Shown here: positions 33,290 to 46,114 of the stretch, in pieces | Position numbering within the stretch: position 1 is the stretch's first letter | Layout: every line of letters begins with the position of its first letter | From: Epichloe hybrida | Lineage: Eukaryota; Ascomycota; Sordariomycetes; Hypocreales; Clavicipitaceae | Direction: 5' to 3' | Assembly (NCBI GenBank): GCA_019022495.1 | Contig: JAFEKR010000023.1 | Coordinates: 248,001 to 312,000 of the forward strand | DNA: 64,000 nucleotides | Notes under the pieces: generated by a model | The model's input: the letters and a program-made list of their open reading frames with translations, nothing else | Databases searched by the model: none | Told to the model about the DNA's origin: nothing | Position numbers and translations under genes: made by a program

Positions 33290-34644
33290 TCCCTACGCGA
33301 GGCTTATCATGCCAGAACATGTTGATCGTCAAGAAGTTCGGATCTGTCGAGGCTCACCGGACCGAAGGACCCATCTACTTTCGTGGATACGGCATCGATC
33401 CATACGTACATGTTGCTTCGCAGAGTACGAATGGGAAACAGAGCTTTGGCGGCGTAGCTATCTTTTGTTCCTTCCGACATCCTCCACCACTGGGACTACT
33501 CCAACATTGACGTCCTGACTTTCATGCACCTTGATCTCGGCGAGGAGTACTCAGACCACCACTGCCTCTTCCTGCAGTATGTTCAAGTCATCGGCCAGAT
33601 GGAGGGGCTGGTGCGACTCTTTCAAAATTTTATGCAACATGGATAGGTTAGGACACTTGCAGATCCTGATGCCGTGGAGAAGTTATTAAAGGCGAGTTTT
33701 ATCCGGCTGTTGTGATAAAGCTCGGGGGGGTTGACACTACATCCTCAAAATCACGTTCTTTCTCGCTTGAGTCTGGTTCTTTCATGGGTGAAACACGCGC
33801 TCGCGTAAATGAACAAAGAAATCAGCGTCACACCGTGAGCTCACCCCACCACCTCCTCCAGGAGCTTCGGAGTAATGGGTAGTTTTGCGGCACACATGGG
33901 CACCCTGATGGTCAGCACATCATCGTGGGCCGTGAGGACCTTTGTCGACAAGATGACTCAAGGCGCGCGGGCATCTGGGTTCCAGACGTTTCTCTTTTTT
34001 CTCATTATTTCATTCATTCTCCTCTATACAAATCTTTCAATCTCTTTTGGTTCTTGTTAAACCCAGCTTCTACCAAAAGAAAAGAAACTCCACGGCTCTC
34101 ATTGACGATGTGCCCCGAACGAGATATTGACAAGATCGCCAAGGGCTGGACAATAGCCATGCTTTACTCCAAAGACCGCCTGAAACGAGTCAATGACTGG
34201 GGAAACGATCAACTAGACAGAGCCGTCAGAGAAGGCAGACTTGTTTTGGAAACAGTGTGTTTGTTCGTGCACGCTTGCGTCAAGCATGGGCAGTACCAGT
34301 ATGTGCAACCTCACACCTTGCCGGGTATAAAGCTCTCGGGATAGCGCTCAGTGTAATCTAGAATGCCACACGAGTTCTGGCGAGTGCTTCACGCAGAGTA
34401 CGGCATCGTCGTGTATCCCTCCGCGATGACAGAGGACATTGATGTACAGGGGTTGGGCGTCGACGTTACTTTCACAGACGCTTATTGCGGACACATTGGT
34501 GAGTTCTTTTGCTCTGGAGGCATTACAGTTGCGCAAGCAGTCGCTGACGAGAAAATAGTCATGTACGGAAGATGTTGTGGCTCTGATCCGCCGCCGTGCC
34601 CGATGCAGTTCCTTCGAGAACCACCACCAGTTTACACGAAATGA
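33290..34644 (+). pseudogene. Decayed protein-coding gene of unknown function
   Basis: I do not recognise the family. Successive segments on the plus strand read like one normal protein but in changing frames. A GYGIDPYVHVAS stretch lies near 33,388 and WDYSNIDVLTFMHLDLGEEY near 33,493, running to a stop at 33,645. ADPDAVEKLLK is near 33,667, followed after a frame change by GEFYPAVVIKLGG. From 34,108 to 34,344 the frame reads MCPERDIDKIAKGW... and ends in a stop. From 34,363 to 34,644 it reads MPHEFWRVLHAEYG... and ends in PPPVYTK. Codon use is GC-rich and the segments are coherent, but stops at 33,645 and 34,342 and several frame shifts are not explained by obvious GT-AG introns. The alternative is a multi-intron gene that I failed to splice. 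The damage is not mainly of the RIP type. Confidence 0.5.
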
Positions 34645-35042
34645 GTAATGTTTGCGTGTTTTTTTAGAAGTCAACAAAAAACGAAGACAAAAAGAAGAAA
34701 ATAACGATTTGAAAAGACGTCACGTTGAGAGCGAGTGATTGGCTATTGGAAACATTGTGGCTCGGAGCACCTATCATAGCACCATTGTCATAATAGGGAC
34801 GGGTTTGATGTATAAGAAGCGCATCTCACGGGTGAAGGTTCTCTATGAAAATGTGACCGGTATTGCATGAGCTAGAAGAATCGCGTGTATCCGCCGTCGT
34901 GCTACTTCACGTCCCATGACAAGGGACTTTCGACTGACTCCTACTCTCAGGTAAGCTTCACAAATGACGAAGGTGATTTGGGCAAGATCCTGACTACCAT
35001 GAAATATAAATCATGTGTGTGGTTTTGGCATGCGACGAACGC
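34645..35042. other. Intergenic spacer between the decayed gene and moaE
   Basis: This is about 400 bp between converging genes. No coding segment or repeat is supported. Confidence 0.45.
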
Positions 35043-35584
35043 TCAGCTCAATTTATCGCCCATGGCACCGTCCCTATTTGCCCTCCAAACACCGTCTTCC
35101 CCCTCGAATTCTTCCCTCTTCCAGACTTCAACCTTGGCTTTGCATTCTTCAAGCGCTTCCTGTCCCGCCCTCCACGCCGCCTCCCGATGTGGCGACGAGA
35201 CGGCAATGAGAATGCTCTCCTCGCCGATAGGGACCGTTCCTAGACGATGAATCATGGCTATGCCCTTCAACCCATGCTTGGCCAGGATGACCTTTGCGAT
35301 GGCCAGCATCGTCCTCAGAGCCAATTTGTTGTATGCCGTATATGTGAGTTCCTTGACGGGCTTCCCCGCGAAGTTATCTCTCGTGGTTCCTGGGCAAGAA
35401 TAAGGTCTCGTCTCACGAAGCTGCCAAACGCGCGACACTTACCAGCGAAGAGGACGATTGCGCCGGCGGCCGGACTACGCACTCTGTCCATTGTCGCCTG
35501 AGAATCAAGGTGGTCTCTGGTCAAGGCCACATAGCAGCCGTCATCCAGGAGCTCGCATATTTCATCCGCTTGAGAAACCATCAT
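35043..35584 (-). CDS. Molybdopterin synthase catalytic (large) subunit, MoaE/MOCS2B
   Basis: Transfers sulfur from the thiocarboxylated small subunit to precursor Z (cPMP), giving molybdopterin, needed for nitrate reductase, xanthine dehydrogenase and sulfite oxidase (cnxH in Aspergillus). Two exons, 35584-35443 and 35389-35043, give 162 residues, normal for the family; the intron is 53 nt. Family blocks: AGAIVLFAGTTRDNF across the splice junction, IAMIHRLGTVPIGEESILIAVSSPHREAAW and the catalytic-lysine region KVEVWKREEF. Start is the tandem ATG at 35584; the same frame extends upstream only to a TTG. The target-site duplication of the right retroelement nest begins 57 bp upstream of this ATG, so the gene's original upstream DNA now lies 21 kb away, beyond 56,530, and an LTR sits in its promoter. 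The coding region shows no RIP damage. Confidence 0.93.
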
Positions 35585-35646
35585 GGCAATTTTTGTTCTC
35601 GTCAAGTCTGGTGATGAAGGCGAGGTGGGAATCCAGCGGGCGGGGG

Positions 35647-35901
35647 TGTGGAGTGATTTGGTGGCAAAGAGCGATGAAAAGAGAAGATGATGTGGAATTG
35701 CTATCTAGGAATTCAACGAGGCAAAAGGAAGCTATTATAGCTTCAAATCTGTAAGCAATGAATTAAGGTCTTCAAGTAAAGCCTATAATAAATTACAATA
35801 GTAAACGCGATCACAAACGCGATGCGGGAAGATACATCATTAAACGAAGAATCTAATGATGTAATGCCTGAGGCTGCGATATAAGGCTATGATTCTTAAT
35901 A
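35647..35901 (-). repeat. Left-hand LTR (3' LTR) of outer right-nest Copia, 255 bp
   Basis: Left edge TGTGGAGTGA, right edge TTCTTAATA. The left edge is less mutated than in the other copy and the right edge more. It lies in the promoter position of moaE. Confidence 0.93.
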
Positions 35902-37278
35902 CCGCCCCTAGGAACATATCTAGCTAATAATAAAAGGAAGAAAGTAAAAAAAAGAAAATAAGGCTATTTACAAGTCCTCTAAAGAATCTCCTTTTATAAA
36001 GTCCTTTGCCTTTATTATCTAAAGAAGGCGGACAAAATTATTATATTTAACGTGTTCTAAACCCTTTATAAATCCATTAGCAATCATTTCTTCCGTGCTA
36101 ATCTATTAAAGACAAAATTCCCCTTCGCAGGCTTTCTATATAATCTATTTATACTATAGATTAATATAATAAGTATGTCCTTTATGCTTCTTATTAAGCA
36201 CATTAGCTTTAGTATTCTAGCTATCTATAAAAAGAAGTAATAGTTATAATTACTTAATCCTAAAGTTATTAAGCAGCTTAGTAATCTATACTATTAAGAG
36301 ACTAGTTAGTATAAGGTTAATAAATTCTACCTCTATTAAGCTAAGAGCTATTAGAGTTTATTTCTTTAATTACCACAAAATCAATCCTCCGGCTAGCATT
36401 ATAATATAACTAGCAGTTAATCTTCTAGTATCTAGATTATTAGCAAGCGAAGCGTTACTATAGCCCTTTACCTAAAGCATAGATTTAATATCTATAGTAG
36501 TTAATTCTCTAAGAATAATTCCTAAATCATCTGCTCCTATAAGGTATTACTAAAGATAATTCTAAAGGTCCACATATACTTACTTTAGCGTAGAATTCAC
36601 ACTATAAAGTTAATTAACTATAAACGTAATATTAGGTCGCGTGGATATAGAAAGCTAGTTAAAGCTTCCTATTTGCTTTACCTAATCCAAAAGGTTATAG
36701 ACTATATTAAGTTCCTTCTAGTTAGCTAGTATTATAGTCTTTAGAAGCTAAGAAACCTTTATTATATTAAGGTTCTTAATATTAAATTTCTTTATAATGC
36801 TCTATACATAGATCTTTTAATGTAAAAGCATCGTTTAGTTAGATTAATTACAAATAAATTTAATACTAAGGAATAGTTTAATATCTCCTAGGTGCTTTAA
36901 TTTGTACTACTTCTATAGTTCTTTAATAACAGTTATAATAATCATAAGGGTCTTTCCTATAATAATCATATTATCTACATACAAAAAAAGGATAACATTA
37001 TTACGTTAAAAGATGCAGAGTTCGCTTAATAATCAATAGAAGCCCTGCTTTTTAAGTTCCTTAGTAATATTATCTAACCACTAAAGAGAAGAGGGAGGTA
37101 AACCATAGAGAGCTCTATTAAGCTTACAGACTCTAGTTATGCTATTAAAGTAGCCGTGAGGTTATCTAACGTAGATATCTCCTCACGCTTTAGCATTAAG
37201 AAAGGCGTTAATAATATCACATTATTACTAATCATAATTAAGGATTACAATAAGTATATAGAAAACTTATAAGGAAAC

Positions 37279-37545
37279 TGTCACAACTGTGTTCAGGGAG
37301 ATATAAACGGAGTGAAGGCTAAGGTTCTTAGTCATAGCTAGAGAGCTACTACTTAGGGGTAAGTGCATAAAGGTCTCAAACTCTAACCTCCTACATCTCT
37401 TATAGGCAGTCCTTATCTAAATACCTTACTATATACACATAGCTATCTTATAGCTACTTAGTTATTTACAAAACCTAAGGCTTATCTAAGGGCTCTAATA
37501 TATAACTATCCTATCCATAGCCCCTTAGCCTCCGTGCTCCTAACA
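37279..37545 (-). repeat. Left-hand LTR of nested Gypsy, 267 bp
   Basis: Left edge TGTCACAACTGTGTTCAGGG is nearly unmutated, whereas the partner reads TATTATAACTATATTTAGGG; right edge CTCCTAACA. Confidence 0.95.
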
Positions 37546-38889
37546 TACTACCCCCCTAATATACAATCATCCTTAATTAAAAAAAGCTACTTAGCTAGTG
37601 CGTGTATACTACGCATAACCCATAGTAATACCTATATTACTAGCTATACTATTAGTACGTAGTATTACGTCCGCTTTAAATAATAAGATAGACGTTACAG
37701 GGTCCTAGGTAATCCTTCTTATAACCTCTAGATTATAAATAGTTACACACTCACTGCTTCATTGCCTTTAATATGTATGCCTCTATCTAGTAAGTTACTA
37801 GCACTAAGTAAATAGGCTACCTGTGTTAAATTTTATAATTAGGTTAAATAGACAAGGTAACGCGTGCTATTTAAAATAAATAACTTCTTATCTAATATTA
37901 GGGATATTATATTAATCTCGCTAGGAGTTCGCAGCTAGCATGCATATTTACTAGTAGCGGCTATAACCATGAATATTATGATTCCTAGATTAGCTACATA
38001 TAGCGCGTAAATCACTTAGGGGTCTAGGGCTAATATAAAAGAGGCTTACTTTCCCCTGCTTCTATATACTTTTCTTCCCTTTATATTCTCCCTTAGTATT
38101 ATAAGTTACCCCTACTTACAAGCTAGTAGCTTTATAGCTTCTCTTATAGTAGTTACTAATATCCTATAGCATTACTTTATTATCTATATCTACCCTTATC
38201 TAAAACACCTAAATCCTCTTAAACACTAAAAGGTTAGTTACTTATCTTTTACTTATAAGTTTCTTATAGTATATTACTACTAACTTACTAGTAGTTAATA
38301 ATATCTTTAATATAAGCTACTACTTTACTACTATTACCTCCCTCTAGTAAGAAGAATTCCTTAATATCTCCTTTAAAGTCTCCTAGTAAGAAGCATATAG
38401 CTTTAAAAATCTTAATATAAGTATAATATCTCTACCCCCTAGCGCTTACCTTACTAACTTATAGCTAGTAGTGCTAGTAAAATAAAGATTCCTTATATTT
38501 ACTATATATAGTAAGTTATAATATAGGTTATTACACCTAAAGATAGTAATAGCGTAGAGCTATAATATATTATTAAGGGCAAATCTATCCTAACCTAATA
38601 TACTAATTCTCTAAGTATAACTTTACTACTATCTCACTATATATTACTCCTAACTTACGTAAATAACTTAATAAAATACGCCTATTATATATATAATAAT
38701 AAGGACTACGCTAGGGTTTATCCTCCCTTTCTTACTACTAATGCATATACTAACACACTACTAGTGTCCTGCTTAGTTTGCCTAGTTATACTATATACTC
38801 TTTAAGTATATTAACACTTATAGCAATCCTAAAGATAATCTATACTTTCTTAATAATATATATATCTCTTATTTCTATAACTTAGTTAC

Positions 38890-39107
38890 TGTTATGGACT
38901 GGCCCCTAGGCGGCTGCAATAGGGCGTCAATATGGTATTAAGAGACTTAGGGAAGAGAAGGGAAAGAAGAAGAGGCTATCCCTAGTAATACCCCTTATAC
39001 CCCCTTAGCTCCTTATATAACCCCCCTTTCCTTACCTTACCTAATCCTACTTACCCTTACCCTTCCTACTATACAGAAAATGCTTAGGTAAAGCCTAAGC
39101 CCTTATA
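38890..39107 (-). repeat. Left-hand LTR of innermost Gypsy, 218 bp
   Basis: Left edge TGTTATGGACTGGCCCC is well preserved; right edge CCCTTATA is mutated. It is one base shorter than the partner because of a missing G before a C run near 39,021. Confidence 0.93.
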
Positions 39108-42100
39108 TATACCCTTACTTAGTCTTATTAAGCCTATCCCTTTATTATAGCATACCCTGTTATGCCATTAGTAAATAAGGTAAATCACTCCTACCTTTAC
39201 TACTAACTTTCCATGAATTATCTAGCAGGTATTTAATTATATTTAATTCTATTCCTTACTTATTGCTATTAGGTGTATGACACCTGCGTCCTGCTAGCTT
39301 ATTATGCTATTGTTATACGCGTAACGCGTTTACCTTGCTAACTTGTTATTATTATAATATCTGGCCCCTACCCCTACTAGTTTGTGATTTATTTGATAAG
39401 GGTATGTGATATATTTACCTTACTAACTTATTATTTTATTGTGGTTTCTGACCCTGCCCTTACTAGTTTATTAATTACCTAATATAAGTACTAAACTATA
39501 TATAAATATCCTACTTAGTTCCTTATTATATCTTACCTTCCCTTATATAACACTATCTATCTATTATTATAGTTTTATTATACCTTCCCTTTCTTCTATT
39601 AGTCCTTGCTTCTTAGATAATTACTCCCTTATTAAATATACCTTATAATCTATCTAACCCTTCTTTATCTCTAGCTACTCCTATAATGCCCTTATCCTAT
39701 TTTATTAGTAAGTTCCTTATAAAAGGTAACTCTAATAATAAATAATATACCACCCCCTAATCTATCTAGCGCCTTTATAGGCTATATATAAAACAGGCTC
39801 TTACTACTAGTGTGCTAGAATACTACCTACCTAAGTCTAGGGAATTCTATCCTCTATATTAGAGGTAATATCTTACCTATATTTAGTATACTAGGCTCTT
39901 GTTTACTAACTTATATCTCTATTATATATTAAAGGATATTAAGGTAGAGATTACTATAGGTATATATATTATTAAACCTAGAGTCCTAAAGACTAAGGAA
40001 ATAAAAAAGAAAATGCCTATTTTATCTTAAAGGTATTACTACCTTATTAATTAGTAAAACTCCCTTCTTACCTAGGCTTAGTTTAACCTAGCTTTTATTT
40101 AGTTAGCCCTTAGGGCATCCCTAGCTATAAATACTACTATAATAAATATAACTAGTCTTAATATTACCCCTTTTATTAGCGCTAGCCCTTTAGGTAGTTA
40201 TAGTATAGCTTAATCTATATAATAAGTTATAGGCATTTTATTCTAATAGAACTAATAAGTTATAGGTAAGCTAAGCGTAATATATATAAAGATATATAAT
40301 TAATCTACTACGCTTCTCTAAGCTTTATTACCTTATTACTAAGATAAGATTTATTAATATTCTTAGATTACTAAGTTAAGTAATGAATCTCCTTTGTGTT
40401 ACTACTAGTATTATTTACGCTATCCTTTTATATTAGGTTTAACTTATAATTATATTCCTAGGTTATTAGGAGCTAGCTATTCTCTAGCTAGAAATAATAT
40501 GCCTCCTCCTCCTAGCTATCCTTCTCCTATATACTATTCTCCTACTAGGTCTCCTATTATGCCCCCTCCTACTTATACTCCTTATACTAACCTTACCTAT
40601 ACTATTCTAGTTCTAGGTTATACCTAATGTAAACTAGATAGATAACTTATTATACTATGCTTATTACCTAGTAAAGAAGGTGCTATAGCTATAGTAATAG
40701 TAGTATAACTTTAGCTAGAGGTAGTGCTCTCCTATTTATCTTCTCCTAGTAATTAGGATAATAACTTACTAGATAAGTATTCTTATTAAGTAGTAGTAAA
40801 ATATAGTAAGTAAGTATCTAGGGTGCTTATAGGAGTTTTTATAGCTATATAAGTTTTCTAAAATTAATTTAGTCTATTATTAGTTTATATATTACCCTAT
40901 TCTACCTTAAATTTATTAAGTGCTTGTGTTTTCTTTATGCTTTCTAGTAGCTCCTATATTAGTTAGGAGTATTTTACTTACTTAACTAAGATATTCTATT
41001 ATTCTCCTTACCCCTATATATTCTAAGCTACTAGAATTTACTTAACCTAATATTTCTTTATAAGCTTATTATTGCCCTCCGCTAGAACCTATTTAGGACC
41101 CAGGCGTGAGTCCTGTAGCTATTGGCTTAGGAGTGGGTTTTCCGCTGCGTGTTTAATAAGGTTTACGTAAAAAACTAGATAGATACCCCTTAGTATATTA
41201 AGTTAGACTATAAGAGGGGATAGCACTTTTATAACTATATACTTTATAGCTACCTAGTTAAGTTTCCTTAAGGGGTAGTTTATCTTTATATTCCTAAGTA
41301 ATAGCTATACCTTATCCCTAACTTAAAAATATTTTACTAGGCGTCTTAATACTAATATTATATCTTATTGCCATTACTATATATAAGCTATTACAGCCTA
41401 AGCTAAATAAGTACTCTCTTAGAGATAGCTAAGGAAATAAATAGCTCTTCCCTTTAGTGTAGTTATAGATGTAAGTATGTCTAGTTAGGTTTAAATTAGT
41501 TTAAGATTATATCTATAAAGCAATTTATTTAGGCTTACTCTAGTAGCTAATAAGGTCCTATTATTAATTACTAGTTAATAAGTAGTAAGGTGTTCTAGCT
41601 AGTTATACTACAAGAAGGAAATAGTAATATATAAAATTACCTATACCTCCTAGTTTGCCTATTCTATACTACTATTAGTCTAAGGATAGTGTAATATAGA
41701 GAGTAATTAATTTATCCTTACTAGGGAGTATAATATTATCTAAAATTATTCTAACTAGTCTAAGCCTTAGTTTATAATAATAAACTAAGGGAATCCTCTA
41801 AACCTTTACTAAACTATCTTAAAGTGTTCCACGTAATCCTTAGCTTTTATAGAGGTTATAGCCTTAAGCTACATAAACTTTAATAGCCTATTTGTAATAA
41901 CTATAAGGTATTAAGGTTACTTAGGTAATAAAGCTAGTAAGTTTATTATAAAGTTAATAGAGATTTATAACTAAAACCAATTAGGGATTAGTAAAGGCTT
42001 TAGTAAGCCCTAGTGTTACTAATAGCTCTTATAGCTACTAACATAGTGGTAGTTATAAATAAATCTCGCTATATCCTATAATATTTTATTCTAATAGAAC

Positions 42101-45100
42101 TATTATTATAGAATTTAAAATATAGTGTTATAGCTAGGGTAACCTATAACTAGTAAGTTATAACTTTATTAGATAAGAGTTATTATAAGGGGTTCCTAGG
42201 CTAGGACCTATGTATGCCCCTGGAACTATAGCGTGCTATAAGTGCTTATAGAATAATCTATAACCTATTCTCTTATTATTACTTCTAGGGGAAACTTCCT
42301 AGCACCCTCCTAAATAGCTTTTAGTTATATGCTATATATAGGGTCTGATATAATAGCCTAGTCCTAAAGGTCCTAAAGGTGCTTACTAGTAAAGAGGGCC
42401 TCCCCTACTAGAGGTAGGGATAATTAGTGTGTGTGTGAGGCTATAATAGGTTTATCTAGGTTTATTTCTAGTAATAGGGATAGTTATATAATTATAATTA
42501 GCTATAGAACCTATCCCTATCTTAAGGACTCCTTATATTAGTCCTATTCCCTCCTAGATAGAGCGTCTAGGTATTACGCCTATGTGCTAGGTCTGTAACG
42601 CAAATAGAAATTAAATAGCGCAAGCGTGTCTACCTATTAAGCTTGCTATTCTAATATTAGTCTTAGTGTTATAAAGTACTCTAGGTTCTTATAGTCTATA
42701 TAAATCGTAAATAGGCAGGAGATGCCTTATAACTTTACTAACTATGCCTTTAAGCATGAAATAATAGCTAGTAGCTCCTTATTATAAATTATATAATTTT
42801 TCTATAATACTGTAAGACTAGCGGAGTAGTAGGCTACTAGGTATAATATACTATCTAGTTCTAATTATAAGAGGTAACTACTAAGGGCTATTCCTAAGTA
42901 GTTAGCCTCCACTACTATAAGGCAGTCTGGATCCTATTATACTAGGATAGGATATATAATAAAAGCATTCTTTAGCCTCTTAAAAGCCTTATTCTCCTCT
43001 AGTCCCTAGTAAAATAAGGTATTCCTCTTAGTAAGATAAATAAGGGGGGCTACTAACTTAGAGAAGTTACTAATAAAGTTATAATAGAAGTTTATAAACC
43101 CTAAGAAGCTTCGGACTCCCTATAGCTTTATAAGTGCTACCTATTCCCTTATAGCTATTACCTTTATAGGATTAGGATAAATTAAGCGTTTTGCTATAAT
43201 AATGTATCCTAGGTATTAGACCTCTTTAATAGTGAACATAGACTTATTAATATTAAGGTATAGTCCCGTAGAACATAAGCGTCCTAATATTAATTATACC
43301 TTTACTATATAGTCCTTTCTTAATCCCCTAGAGTAAACTAGAATGTTATTAAGGTAAGCTATTATAAAGTCCCCTAACATATCCCCTAAGGATTTATTAA
43401 TATACTATTAGAAGGTTACTAGTATACCTACTAGGCTAAATAGATAAACTAACCATTTAAATAGTCTAAACCTAGTGTGAAAGGTAGTAAGGTGCTCCTT
43501 GCCCTTAGCTATCTATAGTTTATAAAATACTACGCAGATATTTACCTTTATAAACTAACGCGCCTAGGAGAGGGAGCGTAGTGTCTCCTTAATTAATAGG
43601 AGTGAATATTAGTCCTATGCTATAATCTTATTAAGTGCGTAATAGTCTACGCAAAACCGCTATCCCCTATTTACTTTCTTTATAAGGAGAATAGGGGCTA
43701 TAGCTAACAAGGAGCTAGCATAAATCTAGCCCTTATCTATTAGGTTTATTATCTAGCGACGAACCTCTAATAACTAATCCCTTAGCATGTTATATAGTGA
43801 ACCCTATAGGAGTGTTAGTTTGGATCCGTCTAGGTTCCTATATAAACATATATAATAATTAAGGGAACCCTTATATAGGGGTAAGCTATTAGCTTTAGCC
43901 TTATTAAAAAGATCTGCAAAGTCCGCTAATTCCCTTAGTAATATAGCTATATTAAAGCTATCTAGTTTTATTTTAGGCGCTATAATCTATAGCACTATTA
44001 TTATTTCTTTAAGGCTTATAGCTATAAACCTTATTATAGTATCCCTTATCTTTTATACCTATTACGCCTTAGCTATATATAAGGAACTAATAATCCCTTA
44101 TACTAGGGCTTCCCCCCTGCGCTTAGTAGCTTCTAAGACATAAAGGCCCTCCGCTACACTAATTACTAGTTACTGTTTTGCTATATAAATTATAATATTA
44201 CAGTGCTCTAGCTATAGTATACTAAAGATAATGTCCTAGGTAAGACCTAGGATAACATATAGGTACACTAATAACTCCTACCTATTAATATTAATACTAG
44301 CTTATACTATATAAGTAATAAAGAAGGACTCCTCTCTTTATTACCTCCCTCTTCTCTCTATTTCCACTATAGTATGTACTTACCTTTATTTTAGCAGTTA
44401 TATAAGCTCTAGGCTAAGCTATCTTGCTACTAATTTGCTAATAATACTATAGTAATTATAGCTATAATTAATCTAGATGTTAATATAAAAATATATATTA
44501 AAGAGTACTAGGATTAAGAAAGGTAGTTAGTCTATATATTAATCTATATCTCTATCTATATCTATAAACTAGCTATACTTATCTAAATCTATAGCTACTA
44601 GCTAGCCCCTTTACCCCTATATAAGACTTTGCTTAAGGGCTACTTATTTTCTAAGGAGTTTATAGTAACCTCCTTATCTATGCTTTCTACGTTTACTCTA
44701 TATAAGTTAATCTAGACCTTAGGTTAGTAAGGTAGGAGGAAGGTATATTCCTAGATATAATAGTCCTTAGATTCGTAACGTAAGTAGCACCCCTCTTAGT
44801 AGCGTTTAGTTAGTTTCGCCTAAGTTACTTACTTAGCCCTTAGCTAATTTATGTTTCTCTTTAGGCCCTTATCCTTCTTATCTAACTTATTTTACTTACC
44901 CTATTAAGTTATTATAGCACGCACTCCTATTATAGGTGTATTACTATTATAGTCTGTTTATTAGGGGGCAGGTTAGCCTAGCTAGGGTTTATATTAGTTC
45001 TAAAACTTCTCCTCTAAGGTATAAGATTTAATATTAACTATAATACTATAGTACTAAGTAACTATAATATAGTATTTTATTTAGCTTATCCCCTTACTAA

Positions 45101-45895
45101 TAGATATTTCTCTTATATGCTTATTAAGTGTGCGTTAAAGCTTAGCTAGCTTAATATCCTTAGTCTAATAAGTCCCCCCTACTAGGGAGAGTTTCTATTT
45201 AAAATGAATAAAAAACATAGTAAATAGCTCCCTTACCCCTTATTTTATCTAGTTAAGTTCTATAAGGGCTATCTCCTATCTATAAGGATTTACATAAAGT
45301 ATCTCTAAGTAAGTTAGGAAAGCTATAGGGTTATAGTTATTTATATAGCCTATCTTAAAGAATAATATAATCTAAGCCTAAACCTTAGGTAATAGGTTTT
45401 AGTAAATAAACACCTATTAGTCCTTATTAAACCTAATAAAGTCCCTATCTACCTCTAACTTATATTCTATTAGGAACTTCTAGGTAGTAAATATAGCCTT
45501 ATTACTATTATATAGGTTGCCTATAGGAATTGGTTTTTAATGGATTTATAACATAAGGGATAGTAAGGCTAGCCCCTAAAGTAAAATATAATCCAGATTA
45601 ATTCCAGTAGGGTCTGTTAGGGCATTTAGTGGGAAGTTCTATTATACTACTAATTCTAGGTTTATATATACGTGTTATTATAGGCTCTTAATTACTCTTG
45701 CCTGCTATGCTAGTATTAGTTAAAGTGTCTTAAACTAGGCATTCTAGGCTTCTAGTAGTACCGTGGCTTTAGATAAGGGGGTGTGAGTCCCCTAGCTAGG
45801 TTAGTTGTAAGGCTAAAGCGTGTCTATTAGGTCTATTGTTATTTACTTTATTTCTTTTAGTAGCTTTCTTTTTAGACTAAAGGAAGTCTCTTAAT

Positions 45896-46114
45896 TATTA
45901 TAGACTAGCCCTTAGGTGGCTATAATAGGGCGTTAATATAGTATTAAGAGACTTAGGGAAGAGAAGGGAAAGAAGAAGAGGCTATCCCTAGTAATGCCCC
46001 TTATACCCCCTTAGCTCCTTATGTAAGCCCCCCTTTCCTTACCTTACCTAATCCTGCTTGCCCCTACCCTTCCTGCTGTACGGAAAATGCTTGGGCAAAG
46101 CCCAAGCCCTTACA
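45896..46114 (-). repeat. Right-hand LTR of innermost Gypsy, 219 bp
   Basis: Left edge TATTATAGACTAGCCC is mutated; right edge, ending GCCCAAGCCCTTACA, is preserved. Confidence 0.93.

Larger units (their letters stand above)
38890..46114 (-). mobile_element. RIP-degraded Ty3/Gypsy retrotransposon nested inside the Gypsy element
   Basis: Innermost element of the right nest, 7.2 kb. Bounded by LTRs of 218 and 219 bp with GTTAC target duplications (38885-38889 and 46115-46119). Minus-strand remnants include an RT/RNase H connection near 43,040-43,120 (VRSFLGFINFYYNFI, then FSKLVAPL). An integrase C-terminal motif lies near 41,200-41,350 (VGDKV... then LRNIKI and LRKLN). The RT-then-integrase order defines Gypsy. 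A chromodomain may follow near 40,900-41,100 but is not readable. Confidence 0.9.

Noticed and set aside
35649..35653. Initial LTR boundary at TGATTTGG with mismatching flanks, suggesting an ectopic recombination junction
   Set aside because: Extending the LTR alignment by 7 bp (TGTGGAG against TATAGAG, only G-to-A differences) gives TG ends and a perfect GGGGG duplication, so no rearrangement is needed.
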